Source of the DNA: Halichondria panicea
Lineage: Eukaryota; Porifera; Demospongiae; Suberitida; Halichondriidae
Assembly: GCF_963675165.1 (NCBI RefSeq)
Contig: NC_087390.1
Span: 2,618,001-2,682,000, forward strand
DNA: 64,000 nucleotides
Direction of reading: 5' to 3'
The position numbers and the translations under genes were made by a program. The notes under the pieces were generated by a model. That model made no database searches. It was not told the origin of the DNA and was given only the letters and a program-made list of their open reading frames with translations. This document shows, piece by piece, positions 24,783-36,041 of this stretch (positions are counted from its first letter, which is position 1; every line of letters starts with the position of its first letter).

Positions 24783-25690
24783 GTACTCCACTATACAATA
24801 GAATTGGGAGCAACACCATTCTTCCCCAAACGTCATCATTCTGTAAGAAACATTTGAGAGTGCAACAATTTTCTAAAAGACAACTTGAAGGTCTTGTATC
24901 TGATTCTCATCAACACCCATGCGCTAGCTCCGAATCTACTCGCTCAACCCATACAGACAAATCGGAGAAAGTAGCCCCTCTTCTGATGGTAGCCACTCAC
25001 AGCAGTGGACTGTTCCTGTTAATATATTTCTGGAGGATCATTGATTATAGCTCTGAACTATTCTCGTCAACAGCAAATGACTCGGTGATTCTTGTTTGCA
25101 GTGACTCATCCTCTTTCCAGTTTAAAGAACCTGAGGCAGTTTATGGACCTGGACAAAAACACTTAAGCGATTTCGGTGCTTCTTTGAAAGAGTCGATAAA
25201 ATCTATTCACACTCGATCCTCAAGTCCACTACTGCTTAATCATCATAGCAACACCAGCAAAGATGTGATAAATGATTCATCGTCAGCCATGTTTGTCACC
25301 AACTCTGAAACTAATGCTGAGACTGGTACTATGGAACTCGACCAACCGATTATTATTTGTAGTGAATCTACAAATGACTCTCGTAATGTTCTGGAAGCAA
25401 GCTCTGATTCAACAGATTCAAGCTCTTGTGATGAACTATCAGGCTGCAGTTCTGACGAATGTGGTGATTTATTATCCAACCGGCTTTATCGTTTGAGGAA
25501 AAGAAAGTGTCCTCCAGTACAGTCTCACCCGAAACATAAGCGAGCAAAGATAAGTGATTCTCCACAAACACGGGTTGCAGGAAAAAGGACAAGGAAAGCA
25601 CTTTCGGAATCAAGGAAAAAGCGCAGAAAGAGAATACGGTACATGTACATGTTGTATGATTCCTTCCCGTCTAACCACATTACAAACTAG
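24783..25690 (+). pseudogene. Paralogue of the acidic/basic protein at 54836-60228; 3' part only
   Basis: An open frame to the stop at 25690. It begins after an acceptor (GCTCGTGCAG) in the same phase as exon 4 of the 54.8-60.2 kb gene, with matching G-[VT]-P-[VL]-Y-N. Shared landmarks: SSTANDSVI, an acidic Ser/Asp block (SSDSTDSSSCDELSGCSSDE), YRLRKRK, and a Lys/Arg tail (RKALSESRKKRRKR). Exons equivalent to 1-3 of the other gene were not found upstream, and the intron between exons 4 and 5 is replaced by open sequence. An in-frame ATG at 24758 lies upstream of the acceptor, so independent expression is possible. Partial gene copy or divergent gene; function unknown. Confidence 0.5.
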
Positions 25691-25699
25691 GTACATTAG

Positions 25700-25975
25700 G
25701 TGAACCCATTGTTTAGCTATTGTTATTGTATAAGGTTAAGATATAGTAGTCTGTTGGTTTGTTTGGATAATCTACTCACCTGGATGCTATAGCACTGCGT
25801 TTACAGCATGGATATAGCCTTCACACAACAATATCTTAGTTAAATAGTGGCAGATTTTGATGCTTTGTCCAATAAAAGTGAGCAAAAGCTAAGAAGCTTG
25901 AACTTGCACGTTGGCAGCTAGATAACTACATGCGGTTTTTATTCGAGATAGCCTATATGTATTTACAGGTGAAAT
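25700..25975 (+). repeat. Dispersed repeat (CTACTCACCTGGATG family), copy 1, left part
   Basis: Carries AATCTACTCACCTGGATGCT, GCACTGCGTTTACAGCATGG and AGCTTGAACTTGCACGTTGG, shared with copies at 56745-57280 and 60511-61285. It is split by the LINE that follows and resumes at about 27533. Confidence 0.8.
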
Positions 25976-27532
25976 TCAATTCAATTCAATTCAATTCAAC
26001 ATGATTTTACAGCATTAAAGACAAAATAAGTTCTGAATAAATATAGCACTGACCTAGTATAATGCTGATGGCAAGCCTGTAGAGACAGGTTACCAATTAT
26101 ATAAACTAACAACATTTGTTGCATGGGCACTTGAAGTGGAAGGTGCAGGGAGCGTCAGAATCAAAATTGCTGAGGAAGTGTTGCCAGAGGAGATTCTTCA
26201 ATTTTGCTTTGATAGAGCTGCTCATGAGGTTTATGTTTAGTGGTGGCAGGTTATTCCATAATCTTGGGAGACGATTGTAATAGAAATGTCTGGACGTGTT
26301 CGTATGTGAGTACTTGTGGCTTAGTCTATGATTGTCTGAGGATCTGGTGTAGCCTGCAGTTGGTGTTATATAATCCAAAATGTTGTATCTTGGAGTTCTG
26401 TTTTTGTAAGAGTTTACGTAGAACATGATGTCTGCCAGTTCCAGATGGTACATAAGAGGGAGGAGATTTAGCTTAATGAGTCTTTCCTTGTAGGTTAGCG
26501 TTGATTGCATGACCTTGGCCAAGAATGAACTTTGTCGCTCTCCTCTGAATTTTTTCTAGAGATAGGATATCTTTGATGAGCATCGGCCTCCATAGTACTG
26601 AGCCATATACATGTACAACAGTTGAGACTTCACTAGAGAGATATAAATTGCTTTTAGGTATCAACCGAGTTTGATAATGAAAATGTTCTTTTGAGCAGTC
26701 CTAGTTTCTTGTAAGCTTTAGCAGAGATTTGGTTATAGTGGGACACACCTATTTGAGATCCGATTGGAAAATGAGACCTAGATCTTTGTTGGACATTGAG
26801 TGAGTTACGTTTAGTCCGGCTAGAGTGTATGAGGTTTGGGGTGAAGGGGAGGAGCAGAATTGAATTACTATGCTTTTCATTTCGTTGAGGGAGCGACCAG
26901 CTTTTGCTCCAACTAGTGATGTCATTGATGTCTGACTGAAGCTTGTTGACATCCTCCACACTATCGACAACCTTGGAGCATTTGGTATCATCAGCAAAAA
27001 GGTGCACTTTGGAGAACTTGACAGAGTCTGGTAAGTCATTTATGAAGACGAGAAATAGCAAGGGGCCTAGTATACTGCCCTGAGGCACTCCAGAGGTAAC
27101 AGGCAGGATAGAGGAACGGTGGCCATTCACAGAGACCAGTTGCCTTCTGTTATTGAGATATTCCCTAAGCCAGAAAACCAAACATTCCCATTTACACCCA
27201 GTGAAACTAGTTTCACAAGTAAGCCACTATGGGAAACCTTGTCAAAAACTTTTTTTAAAATCCAGATATATACAACGTCTATATACCTGAGATTTATAGA
27301 GTCTAGAGCAGTAGTAGTCTCATAAAGGAAGCACAGTAGTTGTTGGACACGAGTGGTTTCTGAGAAAACCGAACTGTTGGATGGAGATTTTCCCTCTGAT
27401 GAACTCATAGAGCTTGTCGTAAACTAGGCGTTCCATCACTTTCGAAACAGAACACAGTAGTGAAATAGGTCTGTAGTTGGAGACTGAACATTTGTCCCCA
27501 GATTTGAAGATTGGCACTATGCAGTGGAGTTT
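25976..27532 (-). mobile_element. Decayed CR1/L2-like LINE, 3' half
   Basis: Reverse-transcriptase fragments in several frames read on the minus strand: ISLLCSVSKVMERLVYDKLY and QQFGFL (about 27500-27370), TSGVPQGSILGPLLFLVFIN and LFADDT (about 27100-26980), then the typical LINE C-terminus (YNRLPRLWNNLPP, about 26270). The 3' end is a pentanucleotide microsatellite (ATTCA/TTGAA type, 25976-26000), typical of CR1/L2-group LINEs. Multiple frameshifts; inactive. It split a pre-existing repeat: uninterrupted relatives continue directly from CAGATGAAG to ATCCTGTACCAGGAAC. Confidence 0.85.
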
Positions 27533-27860
27533 GATCCCGTACCAGGAACAATGTAACAGGGTCACTAAAGTAGAAAGCTAGAATTGTGTCATGGTTGTTG
27601 GCTGACTCTGGATCCTATACTCCAGCCTGGTGGGAGCCATACTTCTCTAAGACTCCAGGCTTCTTTGCTGTGATCCCAGTCCACAGGACATGTCTCATGC
27701 ACTAAAATCCTGTTCTCAAATGTTTCAGCATGCCTCTAGTCTAGTTTCTCTTCAGTTGCTGTGCTAGTCATACATGCTACATGCTACATGCACTGCATTA
27801 TATCACTCCTCTGCATTCTTTATAATCATGTCACCAGCCGAGGGTTTGCTCTAGCACTAC
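27533..27860 (+). repeat. Dispersed repeat copy 1, right part
   Basis: Starts at ATCCCGTACCAGGAACAATG and ends with TCACCAGCCGAGGGTTTGC, as in the other two copies. Confidence 0.8.
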
Positions 27861-27920
27861 GGTATGCGAAAACTTTCAATTCGCAATCGAAAGAACCTCA
27901 CAATCAAAACCTATACAATG

Positions 27921-28404
27921 AAAGCAGCACCGCAGGTGCTGATGCCTCGGTGGAGATGCCAAAGCTACTATAATAGCTTAATTTTGTACACATGATAACA
28001 TTTTTTTATTTGCACAACTCAAAGAGTGGGTAATGATCAAACATGATTGTTGTTAAAAACGATTGATGCCAAAATTCAAGTCTAGCTAGCTGCCATCAGC
28101 AGAGCCTTGCAGCTCTCTTCTCACTCTTGCAGCTACCAATAGCTAGCGTTCTAGTGCAGAGCTAAATACTAAGTAGAGTAGCAACACTCCATGGACAAGT
28201 TTTCTACGCACTCTTCTGAAAAGGCTGCAATGGCATTCCAAGTAAGCAAAACTAGGCATAACTCGAGAACAAAGCATTATTTTGCAAATCCACGAATTAA
28301 AATCCAAGAAAACATGACTAGAAGCCTATAGAAACTCTTACTTGCACTTCATTGATCCTTGAGCAGCTGTAGCAGTCTACACAGACAGACAGACAGACAG
28401 ACAG

Positions 28405-28439
<35 letters not shown>

Positions 28440-28815
28440 ATCGTATACCGTATAGCGGGTATATTTCGAGGGTATAAATTTTCGCGGATGGACCATTACA
28501 AAGGATTTCGCGGATTTTATTTTCGTGGTCTGAGTTCCCAGCCTTTTGGCGCATGCGCACATCAACATGCAGCTGTACCACCACACCGTTAGCCTCGAAT
28601 CCAGGCCTAGCCTATAACGGTGAGGTACCTCTTATTGTCGATAGGTGTGGTCAATAATACTGAACACGCCTACTATTCAATAAAGATATAAATTTTCGTG
28701 GGTATAAATTTTCGCGGTTTAGGCTCAATCCGCGAAAACCGCGAACATTTATACCCTCGAAATATACCCGCTATACGGTACCTCGCTTGCGCATGCGCAC
28801 CGATGCATAATTATA
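27921..28815. repeat. GCCTCGGTG-family MITE, interrupted copy
   Basis: From AAAGCAGCACCGCAGGTGCT to GCATGCGCACCGATGCATAAT, with a (GACA)n/(CA)n microsatellite at 28378-28436. A second MITE (28446-28780) is inserted in the right end, splitting the usual CGTATACCTCGCTTG. Confidence 0.8.
28446..28780. mobile_element. MITE, TATAGCGGG family, copy 2 (nested)
   Basis: 335 bp with perfect ends TACCGTATAGCGGGTATATT and the inverted AATATACCCGCTATACGGTA, followed inward by TCGAGGGTATAAATTTTCGC arms. It lies inside the GCCTCGGTG repeat. An inner part carries the reverse-oriented sequence GCCTCGAATCCAGGCC. Confidence 0.9.
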
Positions 28816-29094
28816 GTCTTCAGTATTATTGATGATCATTGCAGGTGTTCAGTGCACAGCCTGAACCGAGCTAGAATGCTGTATGATGCAACTTTGAGAA
28901 GATTCCATTCCAAGAATTGTAAGTTATAGATCATTGTCAGCAACTAGAAACTGAACTGTAACTGCATGATGTGTAATTGTTATCTCACATGCTAAAAGCA
29001 ACCATACACAGGTACACACAGGTACATGTCTTGTATCAAACAAAACCCACATAAATAAAGTACATACGTAATAGATGTACGCTTATGTATCAGG

Positions 29095-29183
29095 GCTGCA
29101 TTGAGGTGGGGCGAGGGGATAATTTGCCCCCCTAGAATTTGGTCGATTATTTTCCCCCTCACCAAAATCCTGGATGCGGCCCT
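29095..29183. mobile_element. Small MITE in TERT intron
   Basis: 89 bp: CAGGGCTGCATTGAGG at the left, with the inverted CTGGATGCGGCCCTG at the right; the interior also pairs (GATAATTTGCCCCC with ATTTTCCCCC on the opposite arm). Confidence 0.7.
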
Positions 29184-29689
29184 GCAGTATCATAATTTTA
29201 TAATCTACAAAACCGCTTACAGATGTACTAAGCAAGTACAGTCCCACACAAAAAGATGCCAGGCAACTAGCAGCTGAAATCTTTCTGTCTAGATCGACTA
29301 ATGGCTCAAAACTGCCACTATCTCAAAAAAAGGTGTGCTAATAATTATAGCAATCCAGGGGTGCAAGTAGTGAAACATAATTATGTTTTATAAGCCCCAT
29401 ACATTTTTAATTGTATACACAATGATTGTACCTTAGTGCTGGAAATTAATGCTTGCTATTTACGCGAGGGGCTAGCATACTTTCGTATCGCACAATTAAT
29501 TCTAGGCTTGTATAAATATCAATAACATTTTCGGACCCTTAAAATGGGCCAAAACGCATAATTTTGTGCTTGCATATAATTATTTCTAGCACTACAGTTA
29601 CTAATTCAACGTACAGATTCGCCGAAGGATGACTGTTGCTTTGCCTCTATTGGTTAAACTTTGTCAAAAGTGAGTGTATAGCTATAGCT

Positions 29690-30285
29690 ACAGGGGCGTA
29701 GCCAGACTTTTGAGACAGGGGTTTCTGCAGAAAAATCAGCGCCGCTGATTTTTTGCCACGCCCACTTCCGGTACCACACCCTCTTGATTGGGGCACACCT
29801 ACTGTTATTGACTATTGTTCATGACTTTTTTTACATGTTTGTGAGAAGCTAGCTAGCTATAGACGTAACATACTAGGCATGCAGGTGCCAATTGTGTATT
29901 GCTAGTCTAGCTGAGCAACAATTAAATGTCATTTACCTGAGAGGTTTCATGTGGCTGAGATTGTTCTAAACTTGTACACTTCCTGAATAAAGTTGTGCTT
30001 AGAGCTGAGTCTGAGAATACTGGAGCATTCAGGATAGATACTAGATCTAGAACTTAAGTCTTGGTCTTCTTTGTTTGAGGTAGCTAGCTAGCTGAGACTA
30101 ACTAGCTGAGACAAAGCCAAAGTGAAACGCTTCACGGTGCTGCTCTGATTATTGATTTGCAGCCACGTGTGAAAAGATGGGCAGGGCTGCATGATTTCAA
30201 TTATAGGGAGCCCTGCCCAATTTTCTCAGCAGCTCCTGGGGGGGTTTCTGGGCAACCAGGAAACAATGGTAGCTACGCCCCTGAG
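29690..30285. mobile_element. MITE with CAGGGGCGTAGCCAG ends
   Basis: Left end ACAGGGGCGTAGCCAGACTT, right end GGTAGCTACGCCCCTGAG. A second, smaller member with related ends is at 44472-44776. An internal CAGCGCCGCTGATT/GCAGCTCCTGGG region shows no ORF of note. Confidence 0.75.
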
Positions 30286-30870
30286 CTATACTTCTATAAC
30301 TTCCATGTTTTAAAATTCCCTTTACACCACATGATATCGTTTAATAGTTACATCATATCCTTTGGGTGCTTTTGGTTGTTGTTGTTGCAGTTGTGAGGCT
30401 TTCCTGGAGACATTTCTACTTTAGTGTATAGCTATTTTGCTTTTCATACAGACACAAATCTACTAGCTATTTTTATCTCTTAAATATCCACTGCCCATTG
30501 GCCAAGGAGCTACAGTCAGTATAACCTGTAATGACAATGAACTGCTTAAACTCAATGTGAAATCATACACACCTCATAATCAGGTAAACCACAGGCTGCT
30601 GGTGATGCATTTATAATTGTCAGCATAAACTTTGACACAGGTCATTAAGTTCATCTTGAGAGTAATATAAAGGAAATAGTACCCTCTGGGGTCAAAGTAC
30701 AACAGGAGAGTGTTCTACTATCACCTGCGGGAGTTCATTCAACTTCGGAGGAGGGAGACACTGTCTGTGAAGCAGATGTGTGAAGGGATAAAAGGTACAA
30801 GAGAACCTTTGCTGCCTACATGTTTGTTTGTTGCGTTGCACGTCTCAATCAAATTAATTGCCCCTTGTCA

Positions 30871-31048
30871 TACTGTATAGCTGATAATTTCCAGGGCTTT
30901 GGCCACGGATATTTTACTCGCAAATGAAGCGACCTTGCCTACCTTTACCTGCAGTGCAAGCGCAACCATGAAAATATTATCCACGAAGTGACTAATTATC
31001 AATCACGAATGTTTTACATGCCCCCAGAAAATTACCCGCTATACGGTG
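30871..31048. mobile_element. MITE, TATAGCGGG family, copy 3
   Basis: TACTGTATAGCTGATAATTT at the left and AAATTACCCGCTATACGGTG at the right. It ends about 30 bp before the acceptor of the TERT exon at 31078. Confidence 0.75.
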
Positions 31049-31222
31049 TATGGGAGCATAATCTCATTGTTCTGCAGTTATCTCACTGTGATTGGCTGAA
31101 GCTCCATCCATCCAAGCATAAGGGAAAACCACATCCACCACAGACACGGCTCTTTGAGCAGTTCACCCAATGGCTTATGGAAGATATATAGTCATACAAA
31201 CTTTGAAAAGTAAGTGCCGATA

Positions 31223-31532
31223 CAGTAGAACCTCTATTATCCGGCCCTCTATTATCCGGCCCTTTATTATCCGGCCCTCTATTATCCGGAACCTCGATTA
31301 TCCGGCTTGAAAGTTTCTTTTTAATAATTCAGAAAATGGGCGTGTCCCTGAAGGCATTGCAGCTGTTACTATGGAGACAGGTCTGCTTATCTTTTGCGCA
31401 TGTGCAGAAAACCATGTGGCACTGCTGTTTATCAATAAAGTGGGTGGATCAAGGCCTGGTTTATCTATTCGATTATCCGGTTATCCGGCCTGCCTCTGGA
31501 ACCAAGATGTCCGGATAATCGAGGTTCTACTG
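31223..31532. mobile_element. pogo/Tc1-like MITE, copy 1
   Basis: CAGTAGAACCTCTATTATCC at the left and GGATAATCGAGGTTCTACTG at the right, flanked by TA on both sides (31221-31222, 31533-31534). The left end contains four tandem TTATCCGGCCCTC units. These ends are of the pogo/Tigger type. Confidence 0.85.
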
Positions 31533-31605
31533 TATTGTGTACCCGATATGCATAGAGCCCTTCAGTGGGGATACACTATACTGGCCAAAATGTGTTTTGT
31601 TGCTA

Positions 31606-32016
31606 CAGTAGAACCTCGATTATCTGGCTTTTGGCAACTTTCATGTGAAATGTACGTATCCCTTAATGCGCATGCGCATTGCAGCTGTCACTATGGTGAC
31701 TGAATGGCCTGCTTATCTTCTGTGCATGCGCAGACAACCGTGTGGCACTGCTGTTTTTCAATAAAGTGGGTGGATCAAGGCGTGGTTTATCCATTCAGTA
31801 TCCGGCATGCCTCTGGAACCAAGCAGAGGAGGTACGACAGGCGCGGTGCAGCTCAAGTAATCAGCCTTGATTACTCTCCAGCAAAAACATACGACGTGGG
31901 AGGGGCGTGGGCGGGTAATTATTGCTCAATCAAAGGCTAAGTAATTTCCTGAGCTGCACCGCGCCTGTCATACCTCCTCTGGGAACCAAGGTATCTGGAT
32001 AATCAAGGTTCCACTG
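31606..32016. mobile_element. pogo/Tc1-like MITE, copy 2, with nested MITE at 31824-31980
   Basis: CAGTAGAACCTCGATTATCT to ATCAAGGTTCCACTG, flanked by TA. It shares its interior (TGGCACTGCTGTTT, AATAAAGTGGGTGGATCAAG) with copy 1. A second element with long inverted repeats (GAGGAGGTACGACAGGCGCG and its reverse complement CGCGCCTGTCATACCTCCTC) is inserted near the right end. Confidence 0.85.
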
Positions 32017-32024
32017 TATATACC

Positions 32025-32340
32025 GTACTCTACCGAGATTACGCCCACCCTAATTGCTAGACTGACGACTGGCAAACTGCCTATCAGTCACTTATCTCAG
32101 CGGAAGTACTGGTATAGATCATATGACACTACCAAACATGAATATCATGATAGTCTATAGATAATGTGGTTAAATTTTGCTAACCAAGTATAAAGGTCAG
32201 GAATGTACTGAATCCCCTGAAGTGTAAGTGCGGTTGGCTAATATGACGTTGAGCAATCTGATAGGCTGCAATGCTCATTGCAGCAGAGACAAGTGACTGA
32301 TAGGCAGTTTGCCAGTCACTCGCGCGCCAGTCTACCTAAT
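32025..32340. mobile_element. MITE with TGGCAAACTGCCTATCAGTC arms
   Basis: Left arm GACTGGCAAACTGCCTATCA (about 32067) and right arm TGATAGGCAGTTTGCCAGTC (about 32298). The outer sequence ACCGAGATTACGCCCACC recurs inverted at about 34195-34215. Confidence 0.7.
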
Positions 32341-32465
32341 TGCATGCTACAAAACAACTACAGGTGAGATGGGCTTAATTTTGAACAGTATAGTTTTGCC
32401 TCGAAATTACACCCACTCATTAAGTCTTTTCTGTTTGCATCTGAGGCCTGCCAGCTCTTAAAATA

Positions 32466-33048
32466 CAATGTGAAAGCACCGCAGGCTCGGTGGAGGTGCC
32501 AAAGCTACATAACATAAACACATTATATCATGATTTGGTGAACATTTTTTTGCATAAAAAGATTAACTTTGCTGCACAAGGCAGAATCCAGAATCAGAGA
32601 TCCAGAATCACAGGGAAACTCGAAGAGTGGGTATAAATGATCGACCGTGATTGTTGTTAAAAACGATTGATGCCAAAAGTTCAAGTCTAAAAATTAATCG
32701 CTGCATCAGCAGAGCCTTGCAGCTCTCTTCTCACTCTTGCAGCTACCAATAGCTATAGCGTTCTAGTGCAGAGCTAACTACTAAGTAGAGTAGCAACACT
32801 CCATGGACAAGTTTTCTACGCACTCTTCTGAAAAGGCTGCAATGGCATTCCAAGTAAGCAAAACTAGGCATAACTCGAGAACGAAGCATTATTTTGCAAA
32901 TCCACGAAAAAAAATCCAAACATGACTATAGAAGCCTATAGAAACTCTTACTTGCACTTCATTGATCCTTGAGCAGCTGTAGCAGTATACACACACACAT
33001 ACACACTACCGTATACCTCGCTTGCGCATGCACACCGAGGCATAATTA
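32466..33048. repeat. GCCTCGGTG-family MITE, TERT-intron copy
   Basis: From GAAAGCACCGCAGGCTCGGT to CATGCACACCGAGGCATAAT, with a short CA microsatellite. Very similar in its body to the copy at 27921-28815. Confidence 0.85.
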
Positions 33049-33127
33049 TACAACAATAATAATTATATTGGGTAAAGTAGCTGGGTATAAAGAAGTCAAG
33101 ATTTTACAACAGAAGGTTGTTCCAGCA

Positions 33128-33672
33128 TAGATAGAAGAGAAAGGGATTGGCAACGGAATGCACTTCCGGTACCACCCGTGTTTCGCCTCGAGGCTTACTT
33201 CCAACGTGGTAGTCTAAACATGAATAATTCATGAGAATTATTTTTGCCGTCTGTAAAAAAGTCTACAAGTAGTTCTACTGCTAAACATCAACTTCACCTC
33301 ATTTGTGTGGCAATTTGGGACATAGCACACTACTTAGTAACACAACCTTAGCTATATCATAGGTGCTATAGGAACACAAGCATGAAAAGCTTCTGACAGA
33401 GGCTCTGCATGTACCTCTAGCTACTTCACGAAAATCAATATTATATTTTATTCATTTCTAAATGATACCTACCATCAGAGGGGGCATGTGTTTAAGTGTT
33501 GGAGGGGTCTTTTAGAAGTAGGCCCTAGACACAATAAGTTTCCCGGGTTTTCGCATGAGTTTTTAGGGCGAAACACGGATGGTTTCAGGCCCATCTGTGT
33601 ACATTCAATGTAAAAGCATCACGTGAACTGCCCCCGTTGCCCGGCAATCCCTTTCTCTTCTATCTATGGTTC
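33128..33672. mobile_element. MITE with CATAGATAGAAGAGAAAGGG ends
   Basis: Terminal inverted repeats: CATAGATAGAAGAGAAAGGG at the left and CCCTTTCTCTTCTATCTATG at the right. Related elements: 55682-56243; the outer element at 38784-41296; and the element split by the LINE at 36.6-38.4 kb. Confidence 0.85.
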
Positions 33673-33723
33673 CAGTGTCTTCAACAGAGATTCAAACAGG
33701 ACTAATCACTTCCTGGTGGGCGT

Positions 33724-34148
33724 CAGAGGCGGTTGGAAGGAAGTTGAGATCACGTGCAAAAATATCTATAAATGTGCTGAGTTGGCGCTATTTTTGTGTC
33801 TAGTCAGCAGTTTCACAGATAGCTACTAGCAATCAAGGAAATGAGCAGTCTGACTTCTTCCTCACTCCAATCTGTACAACATTGATCACTGCACCTGCTT
33901 ATGATTTAAACTACTAAGGTTTCTCCTAGCCAAAGTACTAGATCTACTGAGATAAAGCTTGTCTTCCTGGATTAAACAGGAGTTCTGGCATGTAGGTGAT
34001 CCTCTGGATCTTTTACTGCTCATCTCTAGCTCTTGATATCTTGTGTACAACTAAACTGCTGACTCGACACACAATAATAGCGCCGACTCAGCACATTTAT
34101 AGCGATTTTTTGCACATGACCTCAACTTCCTTCCAACCTCCTCTGGGT
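33724..34148. mobile_element. MITE with CAGAGGCGGTTGGAAGGAAG ends
   Basis: Left GTTGGAAGGAAGTTGAGATC; right GACCTCAACTTCCTTCCAAC. The arms continue inward (AATGTGCTGAGTTGGCGCTA and its inverse TAGCGCCGACTCAGCACATT). About 425 bp, no coding capacity. Confidence 0.85.
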
Positions 34149-35118
34149 GGGTATTCTCAATAGCCTATATGCAGGAACTTTCACTCAAAAGTGGGGTGGG
34201 CGTAATCTCGGTAGAGTACGGCACAGGTATACATACATGTAGCTTGAATTTAGTTATAGCATGTATACACATGAATTCTTGTTTGCATGCATACCTTCTC
34301 ATACAAAGTACCAAACATGTCTCATTAGTTGTCGTGCAAACTTCACACGCATCCCACACAAATGACAGATGTTCTTCTACATAACTGAACATTCGGAGCA
34401 CCAGAATAATCTGTTTTATTATTGGAAAGAGGTTTGGTCTCGAATCCAAGAGCTGGCCGCTCGTATCATCCCCTACTAGCAGATCTCACAGGTATATGAC
34501 TGCTCGTTTAAATGAGTTTGTGCCATTAGACACTGTTTGATTAGGGTTTGGGTTAGGAGCCCAAGGGGATTAATAACTGTAGTATCCCGAGCAAATTGCC
34601 TGAGGGCTTCTAAATCAGGTACTCTTAACTCACTTTTATTACTTGACAACAAGGCACTAAATTAAATTTAGACACAAACTTACTTAGAATTCCCCTTCTA
34701 AGATGTTTATCTTATCGATGTAATTGTTTAAATGACAATAGCATAAACAGTGCATGCTCTCTATTCAACTAAAGGACGACGTTAAAACTCGTTTGCATTT
34801 TGGACGCACTCTCGGCATATCCAGGCTCAGATTTCTCCCCAAGGCAAATGGAGTCTGTTCAATAGTCAATTTCTTGTCAAAGGTCAACTTATCGAGTCAC
34901 CTACAGCTGTCTTCTGTCAATGAGCAGCTGAGAGATGTTTTCCATGTGCTGAACTATGAGAAGGTATGGTGTACGTGTGATACTTATAAACTGATGTGCG
35001 TGAATGCACTTTGCTCTAGAATGCTCGGCCTGGGTTTGTTGGCAGCGCTTGCTTTGGGTTGCATGAGGTCTTCGCAAAACTGAAAAGATTTAAAAAGCTG
35101 TTGATACCAACACTGATG

Positions 35119-35346
35119 CAGTGGCGAATCCAGACAGGTTCCATGGGTTCCATAGAACCCCCCCTTTCACACAAGAACACACTGGAAATCAACTTACCAA
35201 GCTAGCAACTCAGCTTGAATGATCGTGATCTATAGTTACTAGGCTTGGATTTCATGCAATTTATATGTGAATGCGCATGCTCTGCTTAGGAAAAGTGATG
35301 ACTTTTTTTTAGAACCTCCCTCTCAACATTCCTGGATCCGCCACTG
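35119..35346. mobile_element. MITE with CAGTGGCG ends inserted in a TERT exon (TSD TGATG)
   Basis: CAGTGGCGAATCCAGACAGG at the left; CTGGATCCGCCACTG at the right. Flanked by TGATG on both sides (35114-35118, 35347-35351). Without it, the exon LKRFKKLLIPTLMG would run into a GTCAGT donor, so it landed at the last codons of the exon. Related copy at 38539-38703. Confidence 0.85.
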
Positions 35347-35764
35347 TGATGGGTCAGTTTCTCTTGGATAATTAAGATATAAAAATCCCAATGTCAAGTT
35401 AGTCAAGTTATAGTTGGTGGTTTCATAAAATTATGCTGAGTGAAAGTACAGCCACATGCTACTACACCTTATAAGTTGTTGTACATAGACGTACGTATAA
35501 CAGTAAATACATGCAATCATGTTAACTGACCTATTTTTGATTCCCTCAGGCCGTTGCTGTTTGTTCGAATTGATATTGCTAGCTGCTGACTCCATGCTTC
35601 CAGAGAAAGTTCTTGACATTGCCTCGAATAGAGCTCTTTCTGAGGTAAATGCTGTGTCATGGTAATTACATAGGCATCTATGGCATTCCTGTTCACTAAT
35701 TTATTACTTCCTTTCAGACTTAATGTACATACTTTTTGTGTTCAGACATTCATGCATTCATACA

Positions 35765-35822
35765 TTTACATTCATACATTTACATTCATACATTTACATT
35801 CATACATTTACATTCATACATT
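35765..35822. repeat. 14-bp tandem repeat in TERT intron
   Basis: About four copies of TACATTTACATTCA, located immediately upstream of the acceptor for the exon at 35828. Confidence 0.9.
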
Positions 35823-36041
35823 TTCAGACCCCTTACTTGATTCAACAATTCTCTAAGATCTTCATTTCACAAGGCAAAATTCGGAGAAATTTTTTGAGAA
35901 CAGCTGCAAAAAAACGTATGGAATTCTGCAATTAATGGCCACTTACTTGCTTTTAATTGCTTGGCTTTTTTTATAGGCAATCCTATCATTTACAAGTTTG
36001 CAAAAGAATTGTCCACTTCAAATTCCATCTTTGTTGATCAG

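Larger units (their letters stand above)
28845..36041 (+). pseudogene. TERT: TERT (telomerase reverse transcriptase) fragment, disrupted
   Basis: Exon-like blocks match TERT from the RNA-binding region to just before motif B': 28845-28918 (ARMLYDATLRRFHSKN), 29223-29332 (DARQLAAEIFL), 29617-29669 (RRMTVALPLLVKLC), 30452-30583 (YFYLLNIHCPLAKEL; DNELLKLNVKSY), 30641-30794 (YNRRVFYYHLREFIQLRRRE), 31078-31209 (HCDWLKL; FEQFTQWLMEDI), 34369-34491 (FFYITE; LFYYWKEVWSRIQEL), 34751-34963 (SRLRFLPKANG; FHVLNYEK, motifs 1/2), 35020-35118 (ARPGFVGSACFGLHEVFAKL), 35550-35644 (LLFVRIDIAS, motif A), 35828-35915, 35977-36041 (YKFAKEL; SIFVDQ). Breaks: extra TA at 30522, 30668 and 31189, 2 nt missing in motif A near 35587, a stop at the end of the 34.4-kb exon, and a MITE in the 35.0-kb exon. 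The TEN domain and motifs B'-E are absent. Not telomerase-competent as it stands. Confidence 0.8.

Noticed and set aside
28377-28586. Val/Cys-rich ORF (VCVCVCVCVC)
   Set aside because: Translation of a CA/GACA microsatellite inside a MITE.
31336-31940. ORFs of 60-110 codons at 31.3-31.9 kb
   Set aside because: They lie entirely within two pogo-like MITEs and run through terminal inverted repeats.
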